DNA of 64,000 nt from Woeseiaceae bacterium (GTDB lineage Bacteria; Pseudomonadota; Gammaproteobacteria; Steroidobacterales; Woeseiaceae): NCBI GenBank assembly GCA_021773115.1, contig JAJFKS010000003.1:248001-312000 (forward strand), given 5' to 3'. Numbering within the stretch: position 1 is the first letter of the stretch; the number at the start of each line of letters is the position of its first letter. Shown in pieces: positions 28,125 to 37,517 of the stretch. The notes under the pieces are model-generated. The model saw nothing but the letters and a program-made list of their open reading frames with translations, did no database searches and had not been told where the DNA came from. Made by a program: the position numbers and the translations under genes.

Positions 28125-29020
28125 TCGACCTTTGACAGTCGCGTCTGCAGTTCTGCAACGATCTCCAGCGCAATGGCACCGGGTCCACGCCCGCCCAGCT
28201 GCTTACCAACCGGGCCGTGCAGGCGGTCACCCAGCAGTGCGGCGCTATCCCCGATCTCCGTCAACAATCGATCACGGCGTTGCCTCGGTCCAAGTAGGCC
28301 AATGAAAGGCACCGCCGATTCGGCAAGCGCTCGCAAATAAGCGCGATCCGCGTCAAGATTGTGGCTCATGACAATCACCGCATCAAATCGCTCAAGTTGA
28401 AAATGTGACGTCAGCAAGGCGGCCGGGACGCAGACCGGCGACACAGTAGGTACCGGCCTCAGGCTCTCAATCGAGGCTGGCCGATGGTCCGAAACGCAAA
28501 CTTCGAATCCAAGCTCAACCGCGAAAACGAGCAGGGGTTCAGTATCACGACCGGCTCCGAGAACCAGCAGGCGCACAGGCGACCAAAGCCGCATTGATTC
28601 AGTCTGGCCTTCGCCGTCCTGCAGTGAAAAATCCACAGACGGAGCCGAATCAAGACAGCTCACGAGATTAGCGAAGGGCTCGTAGTCGCTCGCCGGCATG
28701 AGCGGCTGAATCAGGACATGGATCAGGCCTTCGCAGCCGATACCCAGACCAAAAACGTCGTCGTCCTGGCGAAGGTCGTAACTAATTTTCTTGGGCTGCT
28801 TGTCATGTATCACCGATTTGGCGTGTTCGGCGAGATCATTTTCAAGACAACCGCCGGACAACATGCCTTCAAAATCACCGTTCTCCGCGACCAGCATCTG
28901 GCCGCCGGCTTTGCTGTAAGTTGAACCCTCAGTCTCGAGAACCGTGACCAGTGCCAACCCAGCGCCACGACTCGAATACCGCCGAAAGAAATCGATCAGT
29001 TGATACGGAATGCGGTTAAT
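28115..29020 (-). CDS. xdhC: XdhC/CoxI family molybdenum cofactor insertion protein
   Basis: A protein of about 301 residues if counted from 29020. The N-terminal XdhC domain has VTVLETEGSTYSKAGGQMLV and the CxE motif GMLSGGCLE; the C-terminal Rossmann part has LLVLGAGRDTEPLLVFA and VIVMSHNLDADRAYL. XdhC binds and sulfurates Moco and delivers it to xanthine dehydrogenase-like enzymes. The start is odd. No ATG, GTG or TTG lies between an upstream in-frame stop and the TTG at 28957, which would cut off the conserved N-terminus (IPYQLIDFFRRYSSRG). An ATT at 29020, with GAG about 8 bases upstream and overlapping the DUF885 stop, would restore it. This start is a proposal. Confidence 0.85.
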   Translation of the reverse strand: MNRIPYQLIDFFRRYSSRGAGLALVTVLETEGSTYSKAGGQMLVAENGDFEGMLSGGCLENDLAEHAKSVIHDKQPKKISYDLRQDDDVFGLGIGCEGLIHVLIQPLMPASDYEPFANLVSCLDSAPSVDFSLQDGEGQTESMRLWSPVRLLVLGAGRDTEPLLVFAVELGFEVCVSDHRPASIESLRPVPTVSPVCVPAALLTSHFQLERFDAVIVMSHNLDADRAYLRALAESAVPFIGLLGPRQRRDRLLTEIGDSAALLGDRLHGPVGKQLGGRGPGAIALEIVAELQTRLSKVDQR

Positions 29021-30669
29021 TAAGGATTCTCGCGGTTTACGTCGTTGTCCATTCCAGTCATTTCCCAGCGTGCAAGCGAGATTGGAATGCTGTCAATCGC
29101 ATTCAGCCGATCAAAAAACTCTCTGATCTGGAATGTTTCGCCGCGCGCTTCGACAAGCTTCGCATAGTCCGCCAGGGTGCGTTCCAGCAGATACTTGCCG
29201 GTCACATAACTGGTGCCATATCCCGGTTGACGCAGGTATAGATGCTGCTCAAAGATCAGCAACTCTTTCTCGGTCCGCATCCAGCCGCGGGGCGTACCGG
29301 CCATGTGTACACCGCCGGCTTCTTCCATCGTCATTTCATTCGCGTGCGCATACAGCGAACCCAGACCACGTGCGGCACGTTGAGCCAGCAGAATCCAGAC
29401 GAGTTCGCGTGAACGCGGACTGTCATCGTACAGTCCTGCGTGCATGAACATTTCCTCAACGCCTGTCGCTGTTCCTTCATTGCGGCTGTCGAAAATATTG
29501 TAGAGCAGCGCGCCCTGTCGCACCGGACTCGGGTGTGGCTCGAGATCCATGCGCGCCAGCTCAAACCAGTGCCAGAAATGAGTGAACAATGGTGCCGGGT
29601 CGTAGTGCGCGGTAATCAGGAAAAAGTTGCGCATCTTCTCGTCAACGAACTCGCCCTTGTGCGCTTCCAGCGCCGGCCTCATGTAGTCCGTTACCGTCAC
29701 GATGTCCTTGTCACGCAGGAAATTCACTATTCGATCAACCGCGTCACTGGCCAGCGCATCGTATTCGTCCGGTGAACTCGCCGCTTTCATCGGTGGCAGG
29801 TGGCGGTTGCGCTGCTCTTCGAGTTTCAGAGACGACCAGGCTCGGTCCAATTCTCGCTGCAAAAGGCGGACTTCGTCTTCCCAGGTCAGTGGCACAAGGT
29901 GAACATTTTGCTGATACCAGGTGTAGTTATCCTTGCCGATCCCTGACGGCCCTGTTTTTGACGGTGCCTGCGCTTCAAGCCAGCTGACGAGCTCGCGTGT
30001 CGCGACTTCGACGTCAGTTATTGCCGCGTCCAGTGCGTCGTCAATCGAGCTACCAATCAGATCGCGCAATGCCTGCAACTCGCTTAGCTCACGCTGAATA
30101 TCTCGAATGCCAGTCACCCAGAGGTCGCGCGCATTGCCGGTAAGATTGCCCCTGGCTTGCGCAAACAACGGCGGTATCGCGCTGAGTTCATCAATCAGCC
30201 GTTGCCGTTCAGTCGATGACAATGGGAACTCGTAGGTCCAGACCTCAACGACTGCATGATGAGTCGGACCTTCATGTGCCGGAACATCGCTGCGAGACAT
30301 CCAGATTGAATCGTAAAACGCCGGATCGCGAGCCCAGGGTTGCAGAACCCTTTGATTGAAATCGTAGCCGTTCATTTCAGCACGAACCAGGTGCCAATCG
30401 ACCTGCTCAGCTATGGGCCACGCATCGATGTCGAAGGATTCGAGTCGCTCGCGAAGGGCAAGGTAGCCACTGTGGCGTTGTTCAAAGCCGGCGCGCGTAT
30501 AGTCAGGTGCCCTGTTGACGCGTGGCGGCGACTCGAAGGCACGCCAATCTTCAAACAACTGCACGAGCTCGTCATGGTCCAGGCTTGCCGACGATGAACT
30601 GCAAGCTGTCATAAGCAGGGCCACCGAAATAAATATCTTCGCAAGATTTTCAAACCGAACAATTGGCAT
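29020..30669 (-). CDS. DUF885 family lipoprotein (putative peptidase)
   Basis: A 549-residue lipoprotein. ATG at 30669 has GGAG 6 bases upstream and opens with [13 protein letters not shown] (lipobox). Two in-frame ATGs upstream lack a better site. The long helical body, [20 protein letters not shown] region and the final [19 protein letters not shown] are DUF885-like. The usual HExxxPGH and EGWALY motifs are not obvious; [16 protein letters not shown] may correspond to the second, and [11 protein letters not shown] occupies a similar place to the first. It may therefore be a diverged or inactive member. It runs into xdhC with a one-base overlap. Confidence 0.75.
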   Translation of the reverse strand: MPIVRFENLAKIFISVALLMTACSSSSASLDHDELVQLFEDWRAFESPPRVNRAPDYTRAGFEQRHSGYLALRERLESFDIDAWPIAEQVDWHLVRAEMNGYDFNQRVLQPWARDPAFYDSIWMSRSDVPAHEGPTHHAVVEVWTYEFPLSSTERQRLIDELSAIPPLFAQARGNLTGNARDLWVTGIRDIQRELSELQALRDLIGSSIDDALDAAITDVEVATRELVSWLEAQAPSKTGPSGIGKDNYTWYQQNVHLVPLTWEDEVRLLQRELDRAWSSLKLEEQRNRHLPPMKAASSPDEYDALASDAVDRIVNFLRDKDIVTVTDYMRPALEAHKGEFVDEKMRNFFLITAHYDPAPLFTHFWHWFELARMDLEPHPSPVRQGALLYNIFDSRNEGTATGVEEMFMHAGLYDDSPRSRELVWILLAQRAARGLGSLYAHANEMTMEEAGGVHMAGTPRGWMRTEKELLIFEQHLYLRQPGYGTSYVTGKYLLERTLADYAKLVEARGETFQIREFFDRLNAIDSIPISLARWEMTGMDNDVNRENP

Positions 30670-30720
30670 ACAGGTCTCCATCGTGAATTTGGCGAGGACA
30701 TACAAGATAGCTCCAAGGCG

Positions 30721-31992
30721 TTAGCGTCGGCCACACTTGATTTCCAGCGAACTAAAATCCTGAATATAGGCAGCGGCCGTTGCTGCCGCCAGGCCCACAT
30801 TGCCGCGCCCGGTAATGGTGTCCGATCCGGATCGCATCCACTCACCAAATCTCAGGTCATTGCCAAGCGCGTAGATCGGTCGCACGCTCCAACGGTAGGT
30901 CTTGCAAGGTTCGAGTTCAATCGCAAGCGTATGGCTGTTGCTGTCGAGTCGCTTCGCGTAATAGACCATCTGGTGCGAATCGTAAACTTCGATATCATAC
31001 TGAATTGCAGACGGGTCAATCTTCTCCGCCCAGTCACCTTCAACATTGTCCCCGGCAAGCCCTGGCTCCCAGGACAAGGTCGGCATTGTCGATTTTGTTG
31101 TGGTGCGCCACGGGTCTTTCCTGTTCAACGAAACATCATCGCTTGCTCGAGGTTCGATGCGATGATTAGTCTCGATTCGCTCGAACACTCTCGCGGAGAT
31201 CTCACGCCCGATGAAATGACGCGCGTAGTTGGAATAGGCGCGCCAGGCAGAAAGCTCATTCTTCGTCCAATTCGACAGTGTGTCGGTATCCTGGTAGTGC
31301 ACCTGGGTTTCGAATATATGAACGCCATCGCTCAATCGCCGCAGCGTTGCTTCAGCGGTCGTCGTAATGGTCGCTGACTTGCCGTCAGCATTGATGTCGA
31401 CCCCGGTCATTTCGACATAGAGAATCGCCTCAGTGTCAGCCGGAATCGGCGTCGTTAGCGCAAATACTTTTGGCTTGAGGCTGGGGACGTTGCGGATGCT
31501 CCAGAAGACATCCGATGCCAGTGCATCATTTGATAACGGGTCGCTAGCTGACTCTGCCAGGTCATGGGTCAATGCGTCACGAAAGTCCTGTACCCGACCT
31601 TTCGCGCTGCCCGCCAATCCGCCCAGCAGCAAACCCGGATACGTCAGAATCGGAATCGGGTAGCGAACGGTAACCCCACCAACTTCAGTGGATACACCGT
31701 CCCCTATACGCCGGCCTTTGTCGGCTCCGCTGAAAAAGTCGTCCGTCTGCTTCTGGTAGCTGCCGGTAACCGAGCCACGCGCCGGGCTTGCGCCCGGCAA
31801 GACAACGACCTTGCTAACACTGGCTCGCAACTCTTCCGACATGGGCGGTGGTAATTTCGTCGCACCTGCAACCACCACTTCGTCTGCCGTCGACCAATTT
31901 GGCAGCGAAATTGCCGCCAACGCGTACAGCAGAACAACCAGGCTGCCAGTCCTGCCACCGACAATTTCACGACTGGATTGCTGTACTGTCAT
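30721..31992 (-). CDS. Exported protein of unknown function with C-terminal Fn3-like domain
   Basis: A 423-residue protein I do not recognise. The N-terminus has a hydrophobic helix (SLVVLLYALAAISLPNW), probably a signal peptide or anchor. The central part (about 55-270) has VVVLPGASPARGSVTGSYQK, TVRYPIPILTYPGLLLGG and SATITTTAEATLRRLSDGVHI, suggesting a mixed alpha/beta periplasmic domain. The C-terminal about 130 residues (LSWEPG, YDIEVYDSHQMVYYAKRL, LEPCKTYRWSVRP, RFGEWM) look like one fibronectin type III-like beta sandwich. One cysteine in CKTY and one in the last residues could pair. It is upstream of the DUF885 gene by 51 bases and may share its transcript. Confidence 0.6.
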   Translation of the reverse strand: MTVQQSSREIVGGRTGSLVVLLYALAAISLPNWSTADEVVVAGATKLPPPMSEELRASVSKVVVLPGASPARGSVTGSYQKQTDDFFSGADKGRRIGDGVSTEVGGVTVRYPIPILTYPGLLLGGLAGSAKGRVQDFRDALTHDLAESASDPLSNDALASDVFWSIRNVPSLKPKVFALTTPIPADTEAILYVEMTGVDINADGKSATITTTAEATLRRLSDGVHIFETQVHYQDTDTLSNWTKNELSAWRAYSNYARHFIGREISARVFERIETNHRIEPRASDDVSLNRKDPWRTTTKSTMPTLSWEPGLAGDNVEGDWAEKIDPSAIQYDIEVYDSHQMVYYAKRLDSNSHTLAIELEPCKTYRWSVRPIYALGNDLRFGEWMRSGSDTITGRGNVGLAAATAAAYIQDFSSLEIKCGRR

Positions 31993-32121
31993 TTCGCCCG
32001 CGTTGCCTCAATCCGCTTCTGATAGTGACCCGGATTGTAGCAACTCGGCGGCGGCGAAAAAGCGCCGATCCGGGCTTATTCCAAATTTAATGCAAGGGCC
32101 TGCCAGCGGGCCCGCCAGCGA

Positions 32122-32874
32122 TCAGGAGAACGCCAGGCCACCATTGATATCGATGCTGGTACCGGTCATGAAGCTGGACTGGTCTGACGCCAGGTAGGCG
32201 ACCAGATCCGCCACTTCCTGAGCCTGACCTTCACGGCGCAGCGGTGTCGCGCCGGCCACATTGGCGCGTACCGCATCTTTCGTGAACTCGTCATGAAATG
32301 TTGTCGCGATCATTCCCGGACAAACGCAATTGACGCGAATATTTGATGGGCCAAGTTCTTTGGCCATCGCTCGTGTCAGTGTCATCACCGCCCCTTTGGA
32401 TGTCGCATAGGCTGCGGCACCCGGACCGCCTCCGTCGCGCCCGGCCAGCGACGCCAGGTTCACAATTGCGCTGCCGGCTCCCATGTGCGGGATAACCGCC
32501 TGCGATGCCATGAACGTACTGGTCACATTCAGCCGCATCACATGATCAAAAAATTCAACGTCCATTTCGCCTATTGACTTGCGCGCAACCAGACCGCCAA
32601 CCACATTGACCAGCACATCGATCTTATCGCCGAATGCTTTTCGTGTTGCGGCGACCAGCTTGGCAACATCGGCCGCCTTCGTCATGTCACCGCCGACGGC
32701 GATTGCCGAACCACCGGCCTTTTCGATTTCAGCGACCGTCTCATCTCCCTGAGCCGCATTGTTGAAGTAATTGACGACAACTTTCGCGCCAGCAGCCCCA
32801 AATGTCAGAGAAACGGCTTTGCCAATATCTCGCGATCCGCCTGTCACGACGACAACTTTATTTTCTAAGCTCAT
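32122..32874 (-). CDS. SDR family oxidoreductase, possible uronate (DEH) reductase
   Basis: A 250-residue FabG-like SDR. VVTGGSRDIGKAVSLTFGAAGAKVVVNYFNN binds NAD(P), and the catalytic set is the serine of NLASLAG, the tyrosine of AYATSK and its lysine. CVCPGMIATTFHDEF and DINGGLAFS at the end are standard. AGGA lies 7 bases before the ATG. It is the last gene of the alginate locus, 23 bases after the MFS transporter gene. Since alginate lyase products collapse to 4-deoxy-L-erythro-5-hexoseulose uronate (DEH), which SDR enzymes reduce to 2-keto-3-deoxygluconate, a DEH reductase role is reasonable. That role comes from context, not from sequence. Confidence 0.85.
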   Translation of the reverse strand: MSLENKVVVVTGGSRDIGKAVSLTFGAAGAKVVVNYFNNAAQGDETVAEIEKAGGSAIAVGGDMTKAADVAKLVAATRKAFGDKIDVLVNVVGGLVARKSIGEMDVEFFDHVMRLNVTSTFMASQAVIPHMGAGSAIVNLASLAGRDGGGPGAAAYATSKGAVMTLTRAMAKELGPSNIRVNCVCPGMIATTFHDEFTKDAVRANVAGATPLRREGQAQEVADLVAYLASDQSSFMTGTSIDINGGLAFS

Positions 32875-32897
32875 TACATTTTCCTATCTTTATCGCT

Positions 32898-34181
32898 TTA
32901 GGCAGAATTCGCCGAGCGTGGATTAAGAGGTTGAATATGTCCGCAGAGTATCCAGACCGAGAGGACCGTCATGATCGCCAGTCCTGCCCCGACTGCGAAC
33001 GCCGGTGCATAACTGTTCACGGTGATTATGGGAATTAGAAAGTTCAGCCCGACGACCGCAAGCTTGGCAGCTGTTCCTGCATAACCCGCGAGCGAACCAA
33101 CCGACTCACCACTGTAAAAATCACTCGGCAGTGTCTGAATGTTCCCAACAGCAGTCTGAAATCCGAACAGGATAGCGGCCATCAGCAACACAGCGAACAA
33201 CGGCGTCGACGCTTTCATGGTCATCAGGAGTGAGATCAACATGATGACGCCACCCAAACTGATGACAAATTTTCGTACCTTATTGACCGTCCAGCCGGCG
33301 CCGATTCGGTTCTGCGCCAAAAGCCCACCAAACCAGGCGCCGAACATTGCCCCCACGTACGGTATCCACGCATATTTTCCGATTTCGGCTACGCCGAACC
33401 CATAGGTCTCTGACAAATATAAGGGCAACCAGCCGACGAATAGCCACCAAATGGGATCGAGGAAGAAAGAGGCCATGATGACGCCCCAGCTTTCCTTACG
33501 AGACAGGATTTCTGCAGAACCCGGCGCGTAAGTTGCTACCTCGTTTGTTTCAGCGTTTCGTTGACCGGTCAGTATGTATTCGCGTTCCTTTTCCGATACC
33601 CACGGATGCTTGTTCGGTCCAGTCTTGTAAACGATGAGCCACGGAATCAGCCACAGCAATCCGATTACGCCAACCGTGATAAACGTAGCTCGCCAGCTTT
33701 CGAGATAGACAAACAGATACGCGATTATCGGAGCCGAGATAATTCCACCAATGGCCGCGCCAGAATTGAAAATACCCTGTGCGAGCGCCCGCTCTTTGAT
33801 CGGAAACCATTCCGCATTCGCCTTGGTGGCACCGGGCCAGTTACCAGCTTCGGAAACGCCAAGTAAACCGCGAAAAATAGCGAAGCTGGTCAGGCCTGCA
33901 GCGACAGCGTGCAGCATGGTTGCCACCGACCAGACGCTTATGGACAGGATGAAACCGAGTCGCGTACCGATCCAGTCGAAAATCTTGCCGAACAGCGTCT
34001 GACCGAACGCGTAGGCGAACGTAAAAACGTTGAGGATAATGGCGTAGTCCGTCTTCGACAGCCCAAGGTCCTTCGAAATCTCCGGCCAGAGAAAGCCGAG
34101 CGCACCCCGATCGATGTAGTTGATGATCGTCGCCAAAGCAACGAGGCTGACGATAAACCAGCGAAAACCTTTGACCTTCAT
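32898..34181 (-). CDS. MFS transporter, hexuronate/anion:cation symporter type
   Basis: A 427-residue, 12-helix major facilitator of the ACS family, to which ExuT belongs. YIDRGALGFLWPEISKDLGLSKTDYAII is the conserved N-terminal stretch, GRLG-like signals are replaced by GKIFDWIGTRLGF, and RGLLGVSEAGNWPGATKANAEWF is the ACS signature. A GGAG site is 8 bases upstream of ATG. It sits between the PL6 lyase and an SDR in one operon, so it probably imports unsaturated uronate monomers or oligomers released by the lyase, driven by a proton or sodium gradient. Substrate is inferred from neighbours. Confidence 0.9.
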   Translation of the reverse strand: MKVKGFRWFIVSLVALATIINYIDRGALGFLWPEISKDLGLSKTDYAIILNVFTFAYAFGQTLFGKIFDWIGTRLGFILSISVWSVATMLHAVAAGLTSFAIFRGLLGVSEAGNWPGATKANAEWFPIKERALAQGIFNSGAAIGGIISAPIIAYLFVYLESWRATFITVGVIGLLWLIPWLIVYKTGPNKHPWVSEKEREYILTGQRNAETNEVATYAPGSAEILSRKESWGVIMASFFLDPIWWLFVGWLPLYLSETYGFGVAEIGKYAWIPYVGAMFGAWFGGLLAQNRIGAGWTVNKVRKFVISLGGVIMLISLLMTMKASTPLFAVLLMAAILFGFQTAVGNIQTLPSDFYSGESVGSLAGYAGTAAKLAVVGLNFLIPIITVNSYAPAFAVGAGLAIMTVLSVWILCGHIQPLNPRSANSA

Positions 34182-34218
34182 GCCCCTTGCTCCTCTGCAA
34201 GAACTTCGTTCTTAGGGT

Positions 34219-36576
34219 TCAATTGTCCGCCCGAACGAACGGACCGATCGCTGGCGCTTCAGTACCGTCGAACTCATTTTCGGATAGTCGTGTAATTGGA
34301 TCACCAACGGTTTCGATGACCCGAATGCCCCGACTATTCTTAAATCTGTTGCCGGAAATGGTCGCGACCTGAACGCCCTGCAGCCTGACCGACGCATTCG
34401 ACTTGTTGCGCTTTCCACCGCCAACCGTGTCGAGCACGCAGTTTTCCAGCGTAAAATGCGGTCCGAAGGTACTTTCGTCAGTTCCACCACGATATATATT
34501 GGCAAGCGATCCATCAACATTTGTGAAGCTGGAATTGACAATACTGACGTACTCGCCGTTGTAGATACCCAGGTCATCCGTTTCCCGGGCAAGTGCAATG
34601 ACATCGCCCGTAATATTTTCGAAAGTCGAATTGCGAATTTGAATCGACTGGGCAAAAGTATGTTTCGCCACTTTCAGGAAATGGAAGGAATGATTGACGT
34701 TAAGGTTTTTGACACTAATTCCGTCAGCGATAAGCTGGTAATTGCCCAGCATCGAATACGGGCTGGTGCGAACAGCCGAGTTACCGTAGGTATCCGGCGC
34801 GAGATCGCCATCAATCTCCACGTGCTCGAGCTTCAAGCCGCCGCCATCCTGAATTTCGAACAGCGTTGTTCGCTCGAAGTGAATAACGGCCCGTCCGTCA
34901 TCGCCGGCCGGACCACGCAGAGTAATGGGACGATCCAGCTGTAGGATCTTGGCCTCGGTGTAGTCACCGGCCGCGAGTTCGATAATGTCACCCGGTCCGG
35001 AATTTTGAATCGCATCGAATATCTTGTCGTCACCGGGGCTCACCTTCGCGACACGACCACCGTCAAACGCTCCCTCGTAACCTGGCTTCGCGTACCACGA
35101 TGCTCCGGTGTGCTCCCGGTTCAAGACCTCAAGTGACCGCGAAACGCCGACGGCGCTGAGGTCGGTGTCAACGGGGTACAAAAGGCCGTTGGTGGCAGCC
35201 TGCATTGTGACGGTGCGGGATTCGAAACCTTTCTCAGACGGCGTGCGGGCAACGCCACTCAGAACATTATCGGAAAAGCGGATGCCACTGATATCGTCAT
35301 GCACGGCAATCGAATCAGTCTCTTCGTCGTTTACGATCAGGTTATTCCGAAAAGTGCTTGTGATGGGTACGGCTGACCGTTCGGCATCGGATCCCGCCGC
35401 CAGTTCGATATGATCACTATTGATGATCGTATTCCCTTCGATTACCGAGTCCTCAACCTGATGGTAGCGATTGATTGGCGAATTCGGCACGCCATTCATG
35501 ACCACCAGCGCACCTCCGAAACGATGGCCCGTCAGTCCTGACAGGTAGTTGTTGCGAATTGTCTGCCGCTTGTTGATCAATCGAATGCCGCCAGTGTGAT
35601 CGACGTCGTTGCCAAAAAAGACATTGCCCTCAACGAGGTTGTCGTTCCCATGACGGAGCGTCAGGGTGCCGCGCGATTCAAAAAACACATTGCCGCGAAA
35701 AATGTTCCGCCCGGACTTGTTGGAAATAATTTCGACTTCACCGTTACACCGGTCAAAATAGTTGTTTTCGACCGTTGTGAACGAATCCGTCAAGGAATAG
35801 TGGCTGGTGCCAATTCGAAGCGTCTCGCCGCCATTCGAGCCCAATACCGGCCTCGGTCCGAAATAGTTGTGGTCAATACGATGGTGGTTCTGTTGACTGT
35901 CTTCAGAGTCCAGTCGTACCGCCATCGTCACGCCATTATTGCTCTTGCCTTCAAGATGATTGTGGTCGAAGCGATTGTTCTTGCCGTACAACATGACCCA
36001 GAAGTCCGTTTCGTGTCGTTCCGGATTATTGAAATGATCAATAACCAGCTCGGTGACACGGGAGTTGTTGGCGTACTCGCCCTTGGTTCGGCGGAATGCT
36101 ATGACGGTATTAGTCGGCGAGTAGCCGTTCTTAAACACCAGACCGCTGACAATCAAATGTTCGCCGCTCAAACGCAGGTTCGAGCGGCCGCTGATAATGA
36201 CCTTGCCTTTGGTTTCTGCCGTCAGCGTAATAGGCATGGTCGAAGTCCCATGCGCCGAGAATACAATTTCGAAGTCGGTCCAGACACCATTCGCCAGAAC
36301 GATACGGTCACCGGGCCGGGCTGCCTTCACGGCTTTCTTGAACGCCTGCTTGTCATTGACCTCAATCAGCGTAGCTGTCGCCTCAAGCGGAGTAACTTCG
36401 GTAGCGGCTACCGCAGGGCTCGGGGCGATGCCAATTACGGTGGCAGTCACCTTAATTGCGGTATCAGTCAACTTGGGCACAGAGGATTCGCCCGTGGCCA
36501 CCGCAAGGGTCGGGACTGCGAATAGGGCACAGATTAAGGCCAGCAACGGCAGTCGATTCGGCGTTGTGCCTGTCAT
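34219..36576 (-). CDS. Polysaccharide lyase family 6 (alginate lyase)
   Basis: A 785-residue secreted lyase with a signal peptide (about 1-27) and a right-handed parallel beta-helix. The first helix holds the active site: NKSGR with K287 and TLRHGN with R308, 21 residues apart. That spacing fits the catalytic Lys/Arg pair of characterised PL6 alginate lyases (K220/R241 of AlyGC, from memory). GGETLRIGTS and NNGVTMAVRLDSED line the calcium/substrate cleft. A second beta-helix region (about 515-785) makes this the two-domain PL6 type. It would cut alginate (or, less likely, dermatan sulfate) by beta-elimination outside the inner membrane. It leads the operon PL6-MFS-SDR. Confidence 0.9.
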   Translation of the reverse strand: MTGTTPNRLPLLALICALFAVPTLAVATGESSVPKLTDTAIKVTATVIGIAPSPAVAATEVTPLEATATLIEVNDKQAFKKAVKAARPGDRIVLANGVWTDFEIVFSAHGTSTMPITLTAETKGKVIISGRSNLRLSGEHLIVSGLVFKNGYSPTNTVIAFRRTKGEYANNSRVTELVIDHFNNPERHETDFWVMLYGKNNRFDHNHLEGKSNNGVTMAVRLDSEDSQQNHHRIDHNYFGPRPVLGSNGGETLRIGTSHYSLTDSFTTVENNYFDRCNGEVEIISNKSGRNIFRGNVFFESRGTLTLRHGNDNLVEGNVFFGNDVDHTGGIRLINKRQTIRNNYLSGLTGHRFGGALVVMNGVPNSPINRYHQVEDSVIEGNTIINSDHIELAAGSDAERSAVPITSTFRNNLIVNDEETDSIAVHDDISGIRFSDNVLSGVARTPSEKGFESRTVTMQAATNGLLYPVDTDLSAVGVSRSLEVLNREHTGASWYAKPGYEGAFDGGRVAKVSPGDDKIFDAIQNSGPGDIIELAAGDYTEAKILQLDRPITLRGPAGDDGRAVIHFERTTLFEIQDGGGLKLEHVEIDGDLAPDTYGNSAVRTSPYSMLGNYQLIADGISVKNLNVNHSFHFLKVAKHTFAQSIQIRNSTFENITGDVIALARETDDLGIYNGEYVSIVNSSFTNVDGSLANIYRGGTDESTFGPHFTLENCVLDTVGGGKRNKSNASVRLQGVQVATISGNRFKNSRGIRVIETVGDPITRLSENEFDGTEAPAIGPFVRADN

Positions 36577-36621
36577 CCCCTCGGTCCCCTGTATTATTAT
36601 TTGGCTGAAAAAGCTCTTGGG

Positions 36622-36650
36622 ATCGTAAATTGGTCTACAGACTGTGTCAA
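36622..36650 (-). promoter_or_regulatory. Sigma-70 promoter for the PL6 operon with operator-like motif in the spacer
   Basis: On the minus strand a perfect TTGACA (36645-36650) is followed after exactly 17 bases by TACGAT (36622-36627), a good sigma-70 promoter placed 46 bases before the PL6 ATG. Within the spacer, at 36629-36637, the plus strand reads ATTGGTCTA. This is like one half of the ATTGGTATACCAAT type operator of uronate GntR regulators (UxuR/ExuR). A nearly matching ATTGGTATA is found in the gntR promoter. A repressor bound here would block the polymerase directly. The second half-site (ACAGA) is degenerate. Confidence 0.6.
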
Positions 36651-36773
36651 CCAGTAGGTCATGCCAATTTTAAACCATGGGTCGTATTTGCGACTCCAAC
36701 GCGCAGGGTCGAACCACAATCCGGTATTGTCCACGACGCGCCAGACGCCTGAACTCGCGGCTTTCACGACGAA

Positions 36774-37517
36774 TTATCGGCTAGCACTCTTCAGGTAACG
36801 CTGGCGGCTTTCGGTCGATTTCCTGCGCAATTCCTGCACGGCTCGCTCTTCGGCAACGTCGAGCATCGATTCGAGCAATCGAGAGAAGTGATTGCGCATG
36901 GCGATGCGGGCAGCGCCCGGGTCGCGCGACCGAAGGGCATCGAGAATCTGCGAGTGCTCCCTGGCTCTGCCACCAAACTCCTCCGAGCAGACTGACGCAT
37001 ACGCTTCTTTGACGGGCTCGATTTCAATACGCATTTTCCACAGCGTTTCAACGACATAGCTGATCACTTCGTTCCCCGACGCGGAAGCTATCAAACGATG
37101 AAATTGCTGATCGGCCCGTTCACCTTCGACGGAGCCCGGCCTCGTGTCAGCCATGATTTCGATCTGCTGTTCAAGCTCCAGCAGCGTGTCATCCGAAATC
37201 GTGGCCGCAGCGAGGGCCGCCGCTTCGGACTCGAATAAGGCGCGTGCTTCGGTGAGTTCGAAAGCCGAAACAACGGGCAACGGGTCATCATGTGCAACGT
37301 CCACATCCAGCACGTAAACGCCTGATCCCGTCCTGATCTTGATACGCCCAACGGCCTGCAAGGCAATTTCGGCCTCGCGAACGGTCACCCGGCTGACGGC
37401 AAACTTTTCCGCCAGCTCGCGCTCACCAGGCAGGCGACTTCCGACCGGGTAGGCCCCGTCATCTATGAGCTTGACGATCTTGTCGGCAACCGTGTGGTGT
37501 AGGCGCCTGTCTTTCAT
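36774..37517 (-). CDS. GntR family (FadR subfamily) transcriptional regulator
   Basis: A 247-residue regulator. The start at 37517 is chosen because AGGGAG is 9 bases upstream; the ATG three codons earlier is too close to it. The winged helix-turn-helix (about 5-70) contains YPVGSRLPGERELAEKFAVSRVTVREAEIALQAVGRI, ending GSGVYVLD. The FCD-type helical C-domain (about 85-235) has the D/H/H pattern expected to bind a metal and a carboxylate ligand. Placed directly before the PL6 operon and sharing a candidate operator with it, this is probably the local repressor, released by an alginate-derived uronate such as KDG. Confidence 0.9.
   Translation of the reverse strand: MKDRRLHHTVADKIVKLIDDGAYPVGSRLPGERELAEKFAVSRVTVREAEIALQAVGRIKIRTGSGVYVLDVDVAHDDPLPVVSAFELTEARALFESEAAALAAATISDDTLLELEQQIEIMADTRPGSVEGERADQQFHRLIASASGNEVISYVVETLWKMRIEIEPVKEAYASVCSEEFGGRAREHSQILDALRSRDPGAARIAMRNHFSRLLESMLDVAEERAVQELRRKSTESRQRYLKSASR

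Noticed and set aside
32106-32115. Ten-base palindrome GCGGGCCCGC after the SDR gene
   Set aside because: No loop and no T-run; short GC palindromes are expected by chance here.
35596-36525. Long open frame (309 codons) on the plus strand opposite the PL6 lyase
   Set aside because: It is fully antisense to a well-supported gene, has no family motif, and arises from the codon bias of the PL6 gene.
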